DNA of 64,000 nucleotides from Anaerobacillus isosaccharinicus (lineage in GTDB: Bacteria > Bacillota > Bacilli > Bacillales > Anaerobacillaceae), in the NCBI RefSeq assembly GCF_001866075.3, contig NZ_CP063356.1, positions 2,780,164 through 2,844,163 of the forward strand, read 5' to 3'. Below the pieces are notes generated by a model. That model ran no database searches. It had not been told where the DNA came from and was given only the letters and a program-made list of their open reading frames with translations. Positions within the stretch are counted from its first letter, which is position 1. Each line of letters starts with the position of its first letter. Shown in pieces: positions 28,684 through 37,306 of the stretch. The position numbers were made by a program, and so were the translations under genes.

Positions 28684-30448
28684 GTACCGAAATAGATTAA
28701 CGATTTCTTTACTTATTGCTATTTTTTTCGTTTTAGTAGGTTTAGGTTTATTATTGGGACAACTTTTCAAAGAATTCTACTACGAGCAACTTAGTGAAAG
28801 GGTATCAAAAGAAGCGAAAATTGTTGCAATAAGTATTCTTGAAACCGGATTAGAGCATCCAGATTTAACGGTCATTGTTAATGATATGGGGGAACAGTTA
28901 GCCTCAAGAATTACGGTCATTTCAGCTTCAGGAGAAGTTATTGCAGAAACTTCAGCAGATCGATTGAAAATGGAAAATCACCTTCTACGCCCAGAAATCA
29001 TTCAAGTAAGAGAAGAGGGAGAAGGAAAGGCAATAAGGTTCAGTGATACAGTTGGTGCAGACCTCCTTTATTACGCTGTTCCGCTCTTGGTTAATGATCA
29101 ATTAATTGGGTATGTTCGTTTAGGCCTACCGACACATATGTTAGATGAAGTTAATAAGAAAATTTGGGGTTTATTAATGTTTAGCTTTTCTATCGCTTTT
29201 TTGTTGATTATAATCCTTAGTTCGAGAATAACGAATGAAATGGCCAAACCAATTGAAGAGGCCACTAAAGTAGCAAACCAACTGGCCAAAGGAAACTTCA
29301 AAGCTAGAGCATCTCGTGGAAAGAACGATGAAACTGGTCAGTTAAGTCGATCTCTAAATGTATTAGCCCAAAATTTAGATGAAGTTACTAAAACATATCA
29401 GGCACAACAAGAACGTTTAGAGACTCTTATTGAAAATATGGGTAGTGGTCTAATTTTAATAAATTATAAAGGTGAAGTAAGCATTATTAATAAATCATGC
29501 TCAATGATTTTCGATGATGATATTGAGAAGTGCTTACGCAAGGTTTATCATAATGTCATTCCTCATAAACAGGTTGTTAAAATTGTTCAAGAAATTTTTC
29601 TAACTGAAAAAGGGTATCGAAAGCATATTATTTTACCGATTCAAAATGAGATGCGTCACTTTGATGTTTATGGTGCACCAATTATTAGTAGTGGTGGAAA
29701 AGAGCGCTTAAAAGGAATAGTTCTTGTTTTTCACGATATAACAGAATTAAAAAGGCTAGAGCAAATGCGCAAAGACTTTGTTGCTAATGTTTCTCATGAA
29801 TTAAAAACCCCTGTGACATCCGTAAAAGGATTTACTGAAACGTTATTAGATGGAGCAGCTGAGGATGAAGTTTTACGGAATCGCTTTTTAAAGATTATTT
29901 GGGATGAGTCAGAACGACTTCAGAGCTTAATTCAGGACTTACTTGATCTATCAAAAATTGAACAAAGTCAATTTCAACTGAATTGGCATCGTGTTGATTT
30001 AAGCATGTTAACAGATGATGTCATCGTTATGCTAACTAGTAAAGCCGAGGAAAAAGAAATTACACTAACAAAGAGAAAAGAAGGATCTGGGATCATTGAA
30101 GGAGACCCATTACGTATAAAACAAATAATGATTAATTTAATTAGTAATGCCATAACGTATTCGCCAAAAGGTGGGAAAATCACCATCACCATTAGCGAAG
30201 AAAATGAAAAGACATTCTTTACTGTTAATGATACCGGAATCGGTATTAAAAAAGAGGAAATTCCCCGTGTTTTTGAACGCTTTTACCGAGTTGATCGAGC
30301 AAGAAGCCGTAACTCTGGCGGTACTGGATTAGGCCTTGCTATAGTTAAACATTTGGTCGAAGCACATCATGGTGATATTACAGTTGAAAGTGAAGTTGGT
30401 AAAGGAACAAAATTTACAATAGGTTTTAATAAAGAACAGCTCAAATAA
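28676..30448 (+). CDS. phoR: PhoR, phosphate-sensing histidine kinase
   Basis: This 590-residue membrane kinase has TM1 (about residues 9-30), an extracytoplasmic PAS-like domain (about 31-163) and TM2 (about 165-186). HAMP (about 187-240) and a cytoplasmic PAS (about 245-355) follow. The HisKA phospho-acceptor is His374 (VSHELKTPV). The ATPase has N-box NLISNAITYS, G1 NDTGIGI and G2 GGTGLGLAIVKHL. It phosphorylates PhoP under phosphate limitation. It overlaps phoP. No terminator is seen until 30666. Confidence 0.95.
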   Translation: MHKYRNRLTISLLIAIFFVLVGLGLLLGQLFKEFYYEQLSERVSKEAKIVAISILETGLEHPDLTVIVNDMGEQLASRITVISASGEVIAETSADRLKMENHLLRPEIIQVREEGEGKAIRFSDTVGADLLYYAVPLLVNDQLIGYVRLGLPTHMLDEVNKKIWGLLMFSFSIAFLLIIILSSRITNEMAKPIEEATKVANQLAKGNFKARASRGKNDETGQLSRSLNVLAQNLDEVTKTYQAQQERLETLIENMGSGLILINYKGEVSIINKSCSMIFDDDIEKCLRKVYHNVIPHKQVVKIVQEIFLTEKGYRKHIILPIQNEMRHFDVYGAPIISSGGKERLKGIVLVFHDITELKRLEQMRKDFVANVSHELKTPVTSVKGFTETLLDGAAEDEVLRNRFLKIIWDESERLQSLIQDLLDLSKIEQSQFQLNWHRVDLSMLTDDVIVMLTSKAEEKEITLTKRKEGSGIIEGDPLRIKQIMINLISNAITYSPKGGKITITISEENEKTFFTVNDTGIGIKKEEIPRVFERFYRVDRARSRNSGGTGLGLAIVKHLVEAHHGDITVESEVGKGTKFTIGFNKEQLK

Positions 30449-30544
30449 TAAAAAAATTATACTTTTTGACCAAAGGTGTGACTGAAAAAATAAAGCTCTT
30501 GGATGGAATCATAGTTTAACAGGCTCGATACAAAGATGATTAAC

Positions 30545-30574
30545 TTTACAAAAAATTAATATGTAATTTATAGT
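30545..30574 (+). promoter_or_regulatory. candidate promoter for the phoR-hflK intergenic RNA
   Basis: TTTACA (30545-30550) and TATAGT (30569-30574) are separated by 18 bases. A start near 30581 would give a transcript of about 120 bases ending at the terminator at 30666-30699. Confidence 0.45.
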
Positions 30575-30580
30575 AAATTA

Positions 30581-30699
30581 ATGTTTAGAATGTATGATTT
30601 ACCTATAACTTACGTAAGCAAGTTAACGCTTAACCAAGCGAAATTGACTTACACCCCCCTTTTTTAGAGGATAGCTCCTTGAGCTATCCTCTTTTTTTT
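30581..30699 (+). ncRNA. candidate small RNA with C-rich loop
   Basis: The 391-bp phoR-hflK gap has no gene. It does hold a promoter-like pair, a foldable segment and a terminator. In the segment (30614-30652) GTAAG pairs with CTTAC and encloses CGCTT paired with AAGCG. The single-stranded run CCCCCC (30654-30659) follows, then the terminator. A structured 5' part, unpaired C run and rho-independent hairpin is the layout of regulatory RNAs that pair with G-rich Shine-Dalgarno sequences. It could instead be only the phoPR 3' end. No family match is claimed. Confidence 0.4.
30666..30699 (+). terminator. strong terminator before hflK
   Basis: AGAGGATAGCTC pairs with GAGCTATCCTCT, followed by eight T. 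Confidence 0.92.
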
Positions 30700-30839
30700 G
30701 CTTTTAATTCTAATCATTAGCTGACTGAAAAAAATTTTGTAATGAAAACATGGAAAGTTATGAAACTTTTATTTTATGTCATACGTAAGTATAATGGGAA
30801 ACGGGAACAAAAATAAATAGTGGAAAGTGGGGAACATTC

Positions 30840-31817
30840 ATGTTAACAGTGAAGCAGATTATTGTAGGCTTCCTTTCACTCATCGGAATTGCAATTTTGA
30901 CTCTGTTTTTAACAACGGGATGGTATATAGTTGATGAGTCTGAACAAGCTGCACTTATTACCTTTGGTAAAGTGGATGAGCATATTACTGAACCAGGGTT
31001 AAAGTTTAAGATGCCATGGCCGATTCAGAAGGTTGAAATTTTATCAAGAGGAACATTTACAACAACAGTAGGATATGACGAAACAGATGGAAAAGTCGTT
31101 GAGTACCGTGACGAAGCAAAAATGATTACAGGTGATGAAAACATCTTACTTGCAGATTTAGTTGTGCAATGGCGTATTACAAATCCAGAGAAGTTTCTAT
31201 TTAATTCAAATGATCCACAGCAAATTTTATTCAGTGCAACTTCAGCATCTCTTCGTGGAGTAATTGGAAGTTCAAGAATTGATGATGCTCTAACGGATCA
31301 ACGTCCTCAAATTGAAGCAAAAGTTTGGGATTATCTTGTTGAGTTAATAGAAAAATATGACATTGGTATTTCCGTTATGGATGTAAAGCTTCAAGATGTT
31401 GAATTACCAAATGAAGATGTCCGTCGAGCTTTTACAGAAGTTACGGATGCCAGGGAAGAACGATTAACGAAAATCAACGAAGCTACAAAGTACCGAAATC
31501 AAAAAATGAATGAAGCAAAAGGTGAGCAAGATGCGATTATGTCACGTGCTGAAGGAACTCGAACTGAGCGTTTAGAAAGAGCTCGTGGTGATGTAGCGAG
31601 ATTTAATGCCTTATATAATGAATATCTAATAAATCCAGAAGTTACTAGATCTCGTTTAGTTATTGAGACGTTAGAAAAGGTATTACCAAATACAGAGATT
31701 TATATTATGGATAGCAGTAGTGACACAGTGAAGTATTTACCAATAAGATCACTTGAAAGATCTACAGAAGTAAGTCCACCCGCATCTACAACGTCTAATC
31801 AGGGGAGTGGAAACTAA
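30840..31817 (+). CDS. hflK: HflK, SPFH/band-7 membrane protein
   Basis: This 325-residue protein has a single N-terminal membrane helix (about residues 8-28). An SPFH/PHB domain follows (about 30-220, beginning VDESEQAALITFGKV), then a charged helical region and a low-complexity C-tail. In E. coli, HflK and HflC form a complex that modulates FtsH protease; the same partnership is assumed here. TGGGGAACATTC precedes the ATG. The stop overlaps the hflC start by one base (TAATG), so the two are translationally coupled. Confidence 0.92.
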   Translation: MLTVKQIIVGFLSLIGIAILTLFLTTGWYIVDESEQAALITFGKVDEHITEPGLKFKMPWPIQKVEILSRGTFTTTVGYDETDGKVVEYRDEAKMITGDENILLADLVVQWRITNPEKFLFNSNDPQQILFSATSASLRGVIGSSRIDDALTDQRPQIEAKVWDYLVELIEKYDIGISVMDVKLQDVELPNEDVRRAFTEVTDAREERLTKINEATKYRNQKMNEAKGEQDAIMSRAEGTRTERLERARGDVARFNALYNEYLINPEVTRSRLVIETLEKVLPNTEIYIMDSSSDTVKYLPIRSLERSTEVSPPASTTSNQGSGN

Positions 31818-32746
31818 TGAGCGATAAAATTATTGATTTTAGCGAACGCAAGCCAACCGATGAATGGAAGAAATATACCAAACTAGGAATTGTACTGGTT
31901 ATTTTAATAGGCTTGTTAATGGTAGTCATTTCAAATATGTTTATTGTTGAACAAGGTGAGTTCAAAGTTGTAAGACAGTTTGGTGAAGTAGTTCGAGTTG
32001 AAGAAGAGCCTGGTTTGAACTTTAAAATCCCTTTTATCCAATCGGTTTCAACATTAACGAAAAAACAAATGATCCTAGACGTTGAACCAACAGAAATTAA
32101 TACACGAGATAAAAAGAGAATATTGATTGATAACTATGCTATATGGCGCATTGATGATCCTCAACAAATGATCGGTAGTGCTCAAACGATTGACCGCGCA
32201 GAAACAATCATGATGAACTTCATTTACTCTGTTATTCGTGCTGAATTAGGACAGTTAGATTATGACAAAATTATTAATGAAGAACAAGATTCCAGAGGGA
32301 GTTTTAATGATCGGATCTTAGATCGTGTTAATGAGTTATTAGCAAGAGATAATTATGGGATTTCTGTTACGGATGTGAGAATGAAGCGTACAGATTTACC
32401 AGAAGAAAACGAGCAAGCCGTTTATCGTAGAATGATATCGGAACGTAATTCGATTGCTCAAGATTATTTATCACAAGGGGATGCAGAAGCAAACCGTATT
32501 AGAGCAAACACCGACCGTGAAGTAAAGGAAATTGTTGCTAAAGCAAACGCAGATGCCAATGAAATCATTGGTGAAGGTGAAGCTGGAGCAGCACAGATTT
32601 ATAATGAATCCTTCGGGAGAGATGTAGAATTTTATAATCTTTATCGAACACTTATAAGCTATGAGAAAACAATTGATGAGCAAACAGTTATTGTTCTCCC
32701 GGCAGATGCCCCTTATGCACGTATTTTAATGGGCTACACGAACTAA
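31817..32746 (+). CDS. hflC: HflC, SPFH/band-7 membrane protein
   Basis: This 309-residue partner of HflK has an N-terminal cytoplasmic stretch, one membrane helix (about residues 23-43), the SPFH domain starting VEQGEFKVVRQFGEV, then a long helix rich in Ala, Glu and Arg. AGGGGAGTGG at the end of hflK serves as ribosome site. The pair lies between phoPR and polA, a position not seen in B. subtilis. A terminator follows directly. Confidence 0.92.
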   Translation: MSDKIIDFSERKPTDEWKKYTKLGIVLVILIGLLMVVISNMFIVEQGEFKVVRQFGEVVRVEEEPGLNFKIPFIQSVSTLTKKQMILDVEPTEINTRDKKRILIDNYAIWRIDDPQQMIGSAQTIDRAETIMMNFIYSVIRAELGQLDYDKIINEEQDSRGSFNDRILDRVNELLARDNYGISVTDVRMKRTDLPEENEQAVYRRMISERNSIAQDYLSQGDAEANRIRANTDREVKEIVAKANADANEIIGEGEAGAAQIYNESFGRDVEFYNLYRTLISYEKTIDEQTVIVLPADAPYARILMGYTN

Positions 32747-32753
32747 ATGGATT

Positions 32754-32787
32754 GGATGACCCAAATCTCGGGTCATCCTTTTTTTTA
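32754..32787 (+). terminator. hflKC terminator
   Basis: GGATGACCC and GGGTCATCC close a short loop, followed by a T run. Confidence 0.9.
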
Positions 32788-32844
32788 TTTCACGATTAAA
32801 CATGATAAACTATAACTAGAAAATAGAAGTTGAGGTGCTTACTC

Positions 32845-35478
32845 TTGAAGAATAAATTAGTATTAATTGATGGTAATAGTATTGCTTATCGAGCATTCTT
32901 TGCTCTCCCCCTGTTAAACAATGATAAAGGGGTTTATACAAATGCTGTTTATGGATTTACAACAATGTTACTTAAGATTATTGAAGAAGAAAAACCGACA
33001 CATATGCTAGTAGCTTTTGACGCTGGCAAAACAACATTTCGTCATAAAACTTTCGTTGAATATAAAGGTGGAAGACAAAAAACTCCACCAGAGCTTTCTG
33101 AGCAATTTCATCTCATTCGTGAACTATTAGATGTGTTTTCTGTTAAACGCTTTGAATTGGAAAACTACGAAGCAGATGACATTATCGGAACTCTTGCAAA
33201 GCAAGTTAGTAATGAAGAAGATTGGGAAGTAAAGGTTTTCTCAGGCGATAAAGACTTACTACAATTAGTTTCTCCAAAGGTAACCGTTGCATTAACTCGT
33301 AAAGGAATTTCAAATGTTGATACATATGATGAAGCTTTTGTTAGTGAAAAGTATGGCCTTACTCCAACACAAATTATTGATATGAAGGGGTTGATGGGTG
33401 ATCCTTCTGATAATATCCCTGGGGTACCTGGCGTTGGTGAAAAAACAGCGATTAAGTTATTAAAGGAGTTTGGTTCAGTTGAAAAAGTACTTGAATCTAT
33501 TGATTCCGTTTCAGGAAAAAAGCTAAAAGAGAACTTAACTGAAAATAAAGAAAAAGCTTTAATGAGTAAAGAGCTAGCAACTATTTTTTGTGAAGTACCA
33601 TTGACTATTACCACCGAAGAACTGGCACTCGGAGAGTACGATGAAACGAAAGTCGTGTCATTGTTTCGCGAGCTTGATTTTCAATCTTTATTAGATCGCT
33701 TTGATTCGGGAGAACAGGTATTGGATGAAGAAATCGAAGAACTTGAGTTTACGATTGCAAGAGATATTACTGCTGATATGCTTACAGAAAATTCAGCTCT
33801 AGTCGTTGAAGTGTTGGATGAAAATTATCATGAAGCAGATGTTCTTGGACTAGCTATTGTAAACGAAAACGGCCGCTATTTTATATCGACTGAACAAGCA
33901 TTAGCAAGTGATGACTTTAAAGCTTGGGCAAAAAGTAAGGAAGCTAAGAAAGCAATTTTTGATGCGAAACGAGCAGTTGTTGCATTAGGTTGGAAAGGAA
34001 TTGAATTAGAAGGAATTAATTTCGACCTTTTAATCGCGTCATATATTCTTGATCCGTCAGCTTCTTCACACGAAGTAGCAGATATTGCCAATCGTAAAGG
34101 GAAACGAACTGTTGCTTTAGACGAGTCTATTTATGGTAAAGGGGCAAAACGAACTATTCCTGCTACTGAAGTTTTAGCCCAACACCTTGTGAAAAAGGCG
34201 AACACAATTTTTACATTGAGGCAAGAGGTTCGTGAAGAGTTAACAGATAATAAGTTAAAAGAACTCTTTTATGATTTAGAAATGCCTTTATCAATTATTC
34301 TAGGAAAAATGGAGATGACTGGAGTTAAAGTCGACATTGAGCAATTACAAGCGATGGGGAAAGACTTAGGAGAACAACTAAACAAGCTAGAGCAAGAAAT
34401 TCACAATCTTGCTGGAGTTAAATTTAATATTAATTCACCTAAACAGCTTGGAGAAGTTCTCTTTGAGAAACTTAACTTACCTGTAATAAAGAAAACGAAA
34501 ACTGGTGCTTCAACTTCAGCAGAAGTGTTAGAAAAATTAGCAGATAAACATGAAATAATTCCAAGTATTCTTCATTACCGCCAACTAGGAAAATTGAATT
34601 CAACTTATATTGAAGGGTTATTAAAGGTTGTTCATAACGATACAGCGAAAATTCATACGATGTTTAATCAGGCACTGACTCAAACTGGGCGACTAAGCTC
34701 GACTGAGCCTAACCTTCAAAACATTCCAATTAGACTAGAGGAAGGCCGGAAAATCAGAAAAGCATTTGTCCCGTCAAACCCTGGCTGGATCATGTTTGCC
34801 GCGGATTACTCACAAATTGAACTAAGGGTACTGGCTCATATTGCAAATGATGAAAACTTAATTGAGGCTTTTAATCAAGGAATGGATATTCATACGAGAA
34901 CAGCAATGGATGTATTCCATGTCGAGGCCGACGCTGTGACAGATTTAATGCGCCGTCATGCTAAAGCCGTAAACTTTGGTATCGTCTATGGAATTAGCGA
35001 TTACGGGTTATCGCAGAGTCTTGGTATTACGAGAAAAGAAGCAGGGAAATTTATAGACAAATATTTAGAAAGTTTCCCAGGAGTTCGTGATTATATGGAT
35101 AATATTGTTCAAGAAGCAAGAGAAAACGGATATGTAACAACATTATTACATCGCCGTAGATTTTTGCCTGAAATTACAAGCCGTAATTTTAATTTGCGAA
35201 GTTTTGCAGAGCGAACAGCTATGAATACACCAATTCAAGGAACTGCGGCAGATATTATTAAAAAAGCAATGGTTAATATTAGCGAACGAATAGAGCAAGA
35301 AGGATTAGAAGCAAAACTACTTTTACAAGTACACGATGAATTGATTTTTGAAGCACCAGAACACGAATTAGAAACGTTGAAAAAAATTGTTCCAGAGGTG
35401 ATGGAATCCGCAATCGAACTAAAAGTCCCACTAAAAGTAGACTACGCCTTTGGAAGCTCGTGGTATGACGCGAAATAA
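32845..35478 (+). CDS. polA: PolA, DNA polymerase I
   Basis: This 877-residue polymerase acts in repair and Okazaki-fragment maturation. Domains are the 5' nuclease (residues 1-290, LVLIDGNSIAYRAF and GDPSDNIPGVPGVGEKTA), a 3'-5' exonuclease-like domain and the polymerase. The exonuclease-like domain (about 300-465) begins ALVVEVLDENYH, lacking the DxE metal ligands as in Geobacillus Pol I, so proofreading is probably absent. The polymerase carries DYSQIELRVLAHI and QVHDELIFEAP. TTG at 32845 has TGAGGTG seven bases upstream and gives the family start KNKLVLIDG. It probably forms a transcript with mutM, ytaF and coaE. Confidence 0.96.
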   Translation: MKNKLVLIDGNSIAYRAFFALPLLNNDKGVYTNAVYGFTTMLLKIIEEEKPTHMLVAFDAGKTTFRHKTFVEYKGGRQKTPPELSEQFHLIRELLDVFSVKRFELENYEADDIIGTLAKQVSNEEDWEVKVFSGDKDLLQLVSPKVTVALTRKGISNVDTYDEAFVSEKYGLTPTQIIDMKGLMGDPSDNIPGVPGVGEKTAIKLLKEFGSVEKVLESIDSVSGKKLKENLTENKEKALMSKELATIFCEVPLTITTEELALGEYDETKVVSLFRELDFQSLLDRFDSGEQVLDEEIEELEFTIARDITADMLTENSALVVEVLDENYHEADVLGLAIVNENGRYFISTEQALASDDFKAWAKSKEAKKAIFDAKRAVVALGWKGIELEGINFDLLIASYILDPSASSHEVADIANRKGKRTVALDESIYGKGAKRTIPATEVLAQHLVKKANTIFTLRQEVREELTDNKLKELFYDLEMPLSIILGKMEMTGVKVDIEQLQAMGKDLGEQLNKLEQEIHNLAGVKFNINSPKQLGEVLFEKLNLPVIKKTKTGASTSAEVLEKLADKHEIIPSILHYRQLGKLNSTYIEGLLKVVHNDTAKIHTMFNQALTQTGRLSSTEPNLQNIPIRLEEGRKIRKAFVPSNPGWIMFAADYSQIELRVLAHIANDENLIEAFNQGMDIHTRTAMDVFHVEADAVTDLMRRHAKAVNFGIVYGISDYGLSQSLGITRKEAGKFIDKYLESFPGVRDYMDNIVQEARENGYVTTLLHRRRFLPEITSRNFNLRSFAERTAMNTPIQGTAADIIKKAMVNISERIEQEGLEAKLLLQVHDELIFEAPEHELETLKKIVPEVMESAIELKVPLKVDYAFGSSWYDAK

Positions 35479-35567
35479 ATGTAAAATGTAGAATGTAGAA
35501 TGGAGGAGGTTGTGCTTCGAAGCGCTTCTTTTAATAATTCTACATTTTACCTTCTGAATTCTACGTT
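35477..35567. repeat. family B hairpin repeat, copy B5
   Basis: It has left-arm 7-mers AATGTAAAATGTAGAATG, core GCTTCGAAGC (35514-35523) and right arm ATTCTACATTTTAC. It begins at the polA stop codon and ends about three bases before the mutM Shine-Dalgarno. Confidence 0.85.
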
Positions 35568-35585
35568 ATAAAGGAGGGTTTTCTC

Positions 35586-36413
35586 ATGCCAGAACTACCT
35601 GAGGTTGAGACGGTGAAGCGAACATTACAACAACTTGTAATTGGAAAAACAATTAAGGAAATTACAGTTCACTGGGGGAAAATCATCAAACGACCTGATG
35701 ATGTTGCTCAGTTTTGCCATTTACTAATTGGTCAAACATTTAATAATGTTGAGAGGCGGGCAAAATTTCTAAAGTTTATTCTTGACGATTATGTTGTAAT
35801 TTCTCATCTTCGCATGGAAGGTCGGTATGGCTTACATGAGGTGAATGAGCTGATTGATAAACATACACATGTTATTTTTTCATTTACTGATGGGACAGAG
35901 CTAAGATATCGTGATGTTCGAAAGTTTGGGACGATGCATCTTTTTCTAAAAGGTGAAGAAGACATAAATCTTCCCTTAGCTCAATTAGGTATTGAGCCTT
36001 TTGATGAAAAATTTCAACCAGCAACCTTAAAGGAATTGTTTAAAGGAACAAATCGTAAGGTAAAGGTTACTCTCCTTGATCAATCTAAATTAGTTGGATT
36101 AGGAAATATTTATGTTGATGAGGCGCTTTTTCGTTCTGGAATTTACCCCGAACGGATTGGAAAAGATCTAACAGATAAGGAATTGAAGAAGTTGTATAGT
36201 GAAATTAAAGCTACCTTAAAGGAAGCAATTGGCCTAGGAGGTAGTTCTGTCAAATCTTACGTAGACGGACAAGGTGAAATGGGTATGTTCCAACAGCAAT
36301 TGTTCGTTTATGGAAGAAAGGGAGAGCCTTGTAAAGTGTGCGCAACTCCGATTGAAAAAACGGTTGTAGGCGGCAGGGGGACACACTACTGTCCGAAATG
36401 TCAGAAAATGTAA
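35586..36413 (+). CDS. mutM: MutM (Fpg), formamidopyrimidine-DNA glycosylase
   Basis: This 275-residue base-excision enzyme removes 8-oxoguanine and cuts the AP site. The catalytic N-terminus is PELPEVETVKRTL with the Pro nucleophile (after Met removal) and Glu. H2TH sequence includes KLVGLGNIYVDEALF. The C-terminal zinc finger has four cysteines (CKVCATPIEK, then CPKCQ). AAGGAGGG precedes the ATG. The final Met codon and TAA stop lie in the first unit of a family B repeat (AAAATGTAA), which starts at the end of this gene. Confidence 0.96.
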   Translation: MPELPEVETVKRTLQQLVIGKTIKEITVHWGKIIKRPDDVAQFCHLLIGQTFNNVERRAKFLKFILDDYVVISHLRMEGRYGLHEVNELIDKHTHVIFSFTDGTELRYRDVRKFGTMHLFLKGEEDINLPLAQLGIEPFDEKFQPATLKELFKGTNRKVKVTLLDQSKLVGLGNIYVDEALFRSGIYPERIGKDLTDKELKKLYSEIKATLKEAIGLGGSSVKSYVDGQGEMGMFQQQLFVYGRKGEPCKVCATPIEKTVVGGRGTHYCPKCQKM

Positions 36414-36517
36414 AATGTAAAATGTAAAATGTACAATGTAGAATGCAAAATGTTGAAAGTTACGCTTCGAAGCATAGCTAAAACAATTCTACATTCTACA
36501 TTCTGCATTCTACATTC
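36405..36517. repeat. family B hairpin repeat, copy B6
   Basis: Six or more 7-mer units (AATGTAAAATGTAAAATG) overlap the mutM stop. The core GCTTCGAAGC is at 36464-36473. The right arm is ATTCTACATTCTACATTC. It lies between mutM and ytaF. Confidence 0.88.
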
Positions 36518-36590
36518 AAAAAAAAGTAAGTACGTTGGATGGGCTCCGACCATATACTATCGTATCAGTGGTTGGAAGGAGCTTTTGAAT

Positions 36591-37226
36591 ATGGTAGAAA
36601 TTCTTTCCTTACTCTTATTAGCGCTTGCAGTAAGTCTTGATAGCTTTGGAGTTGGATTAACGTATGGTTTGCGGAAAATGAAGCTTCCCTTTAAGTCCTT
36701 AATGTTTATTGCTTCATGCTCAGCAATATCCATTCTCATTGCCATGTCTATTGGTAGCTTAATCGTGAAGTATTTATCACCTAGTGTGGCTGAATCGATC
36801 GGTGGTTTAATCTTAATTATGATTGGTGCGTGGGCACTTTATCAAATTTATCGCCCAGCAAAAAGGGATATAAAAAATAAGGAAGACGCTGTCATTTTAA
36901 ACTTTGAAATAAAAGTTTTAGGTGTGGTCATTAAGATTTTACGTAAACCGATGGTTGCCGATTTTGATAATTCAGGAACGATTACAGGTAGAGAGGCTTT
37001 TTTCCTTGGGATTGCTCTTTCTCTCGATGCCTTTGGTGCAGGTCTTGGAGCTGCATTAATTGGCTTTTCACCAATATTTATGGCTTTAAGTGTTGCCATA
37101 ATGAGCGCACTTTGTGTTACTTTAGGAATGAAAAGTGGGTATTTATTTTCTGATTCAAAAATTATGCATAAATTTTCATTTATCCCAGGATTACTACTAA
37201 TCATTTTAGGTGTTTTCCGCTTATAA
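36591..37226 (+). CDS. ytaF: YtaF, sporulation-associated MntP-like membrane protein
   Basis: This 211-residue, six-helix membrane protein has two related halves, each with the SLDSFGVG/SLDAFGAG motif typical of the MntP/YtaF family. The B. subtilis homologue is annotated as a sporulation membrane protein; the transported ion is not established. The cytoplasmic linker contains DFDNSGTITGRE (about residues 124-135), which fits an EF-hand calcium loop (D, D, S, G, I, E). ATG at 36591 has GAAGGAG ten bases upstream; an in-frame extension into repeat B6 is rejected. Confidence 0.88.
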   Translation: MVEILSLLLLALAVSLDSFGVGLTYGLRKMKLPFKSLMFIASCSAISILIAMSIGSLIVKYLSPSVAESIGGLILIMIGAWALYQIYRPAKRDIKNKEDAVILNFEIKVLGVVIKILRKPMVADFDNSGTITGREAFFLGIALSLDAFGAGLGAALIGFSPIFMALSVAIMSALCVTLGMKSGYLFSDSKIMHKFSFIPGLLLIILGVFRL

Positions 37227-37238
37227 CATTTTAAAAAT

Positions 37239-37284
37239 TGTTCAAAAAAGTGGACGGAGCGCTTCTTCGAAAACTTTTTGAACA
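37239..37284. repeat. hairpin with GTTCAAAAAAGT arms (family D)
   Basis: GTTCAAAAAAGT is inverted as ACTTTTTGAAC around a G+C-richer centre, between ytaF and coaE. Weaker relatives occur near 45656, 52851 and 21538. Confidence 0.5.
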
Positions 37285-37306
37285 CCCTTTAATAAGGAGA
37301 TTAATT

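Noticed and set aside
36405-36517. Short tandem 7-mer repeats as a CRISPR array
   Set aside because: Units are 7 bp without unique spacers, the block is one inverted repeat, and there are no cas genes.
36429-36590. N-terminal extension of ytaF through repeat B6
   Set aside because: The extra residues are translated 7-mer repeats, absent from the family, and a ribosome site precedes the ATG at 36591.
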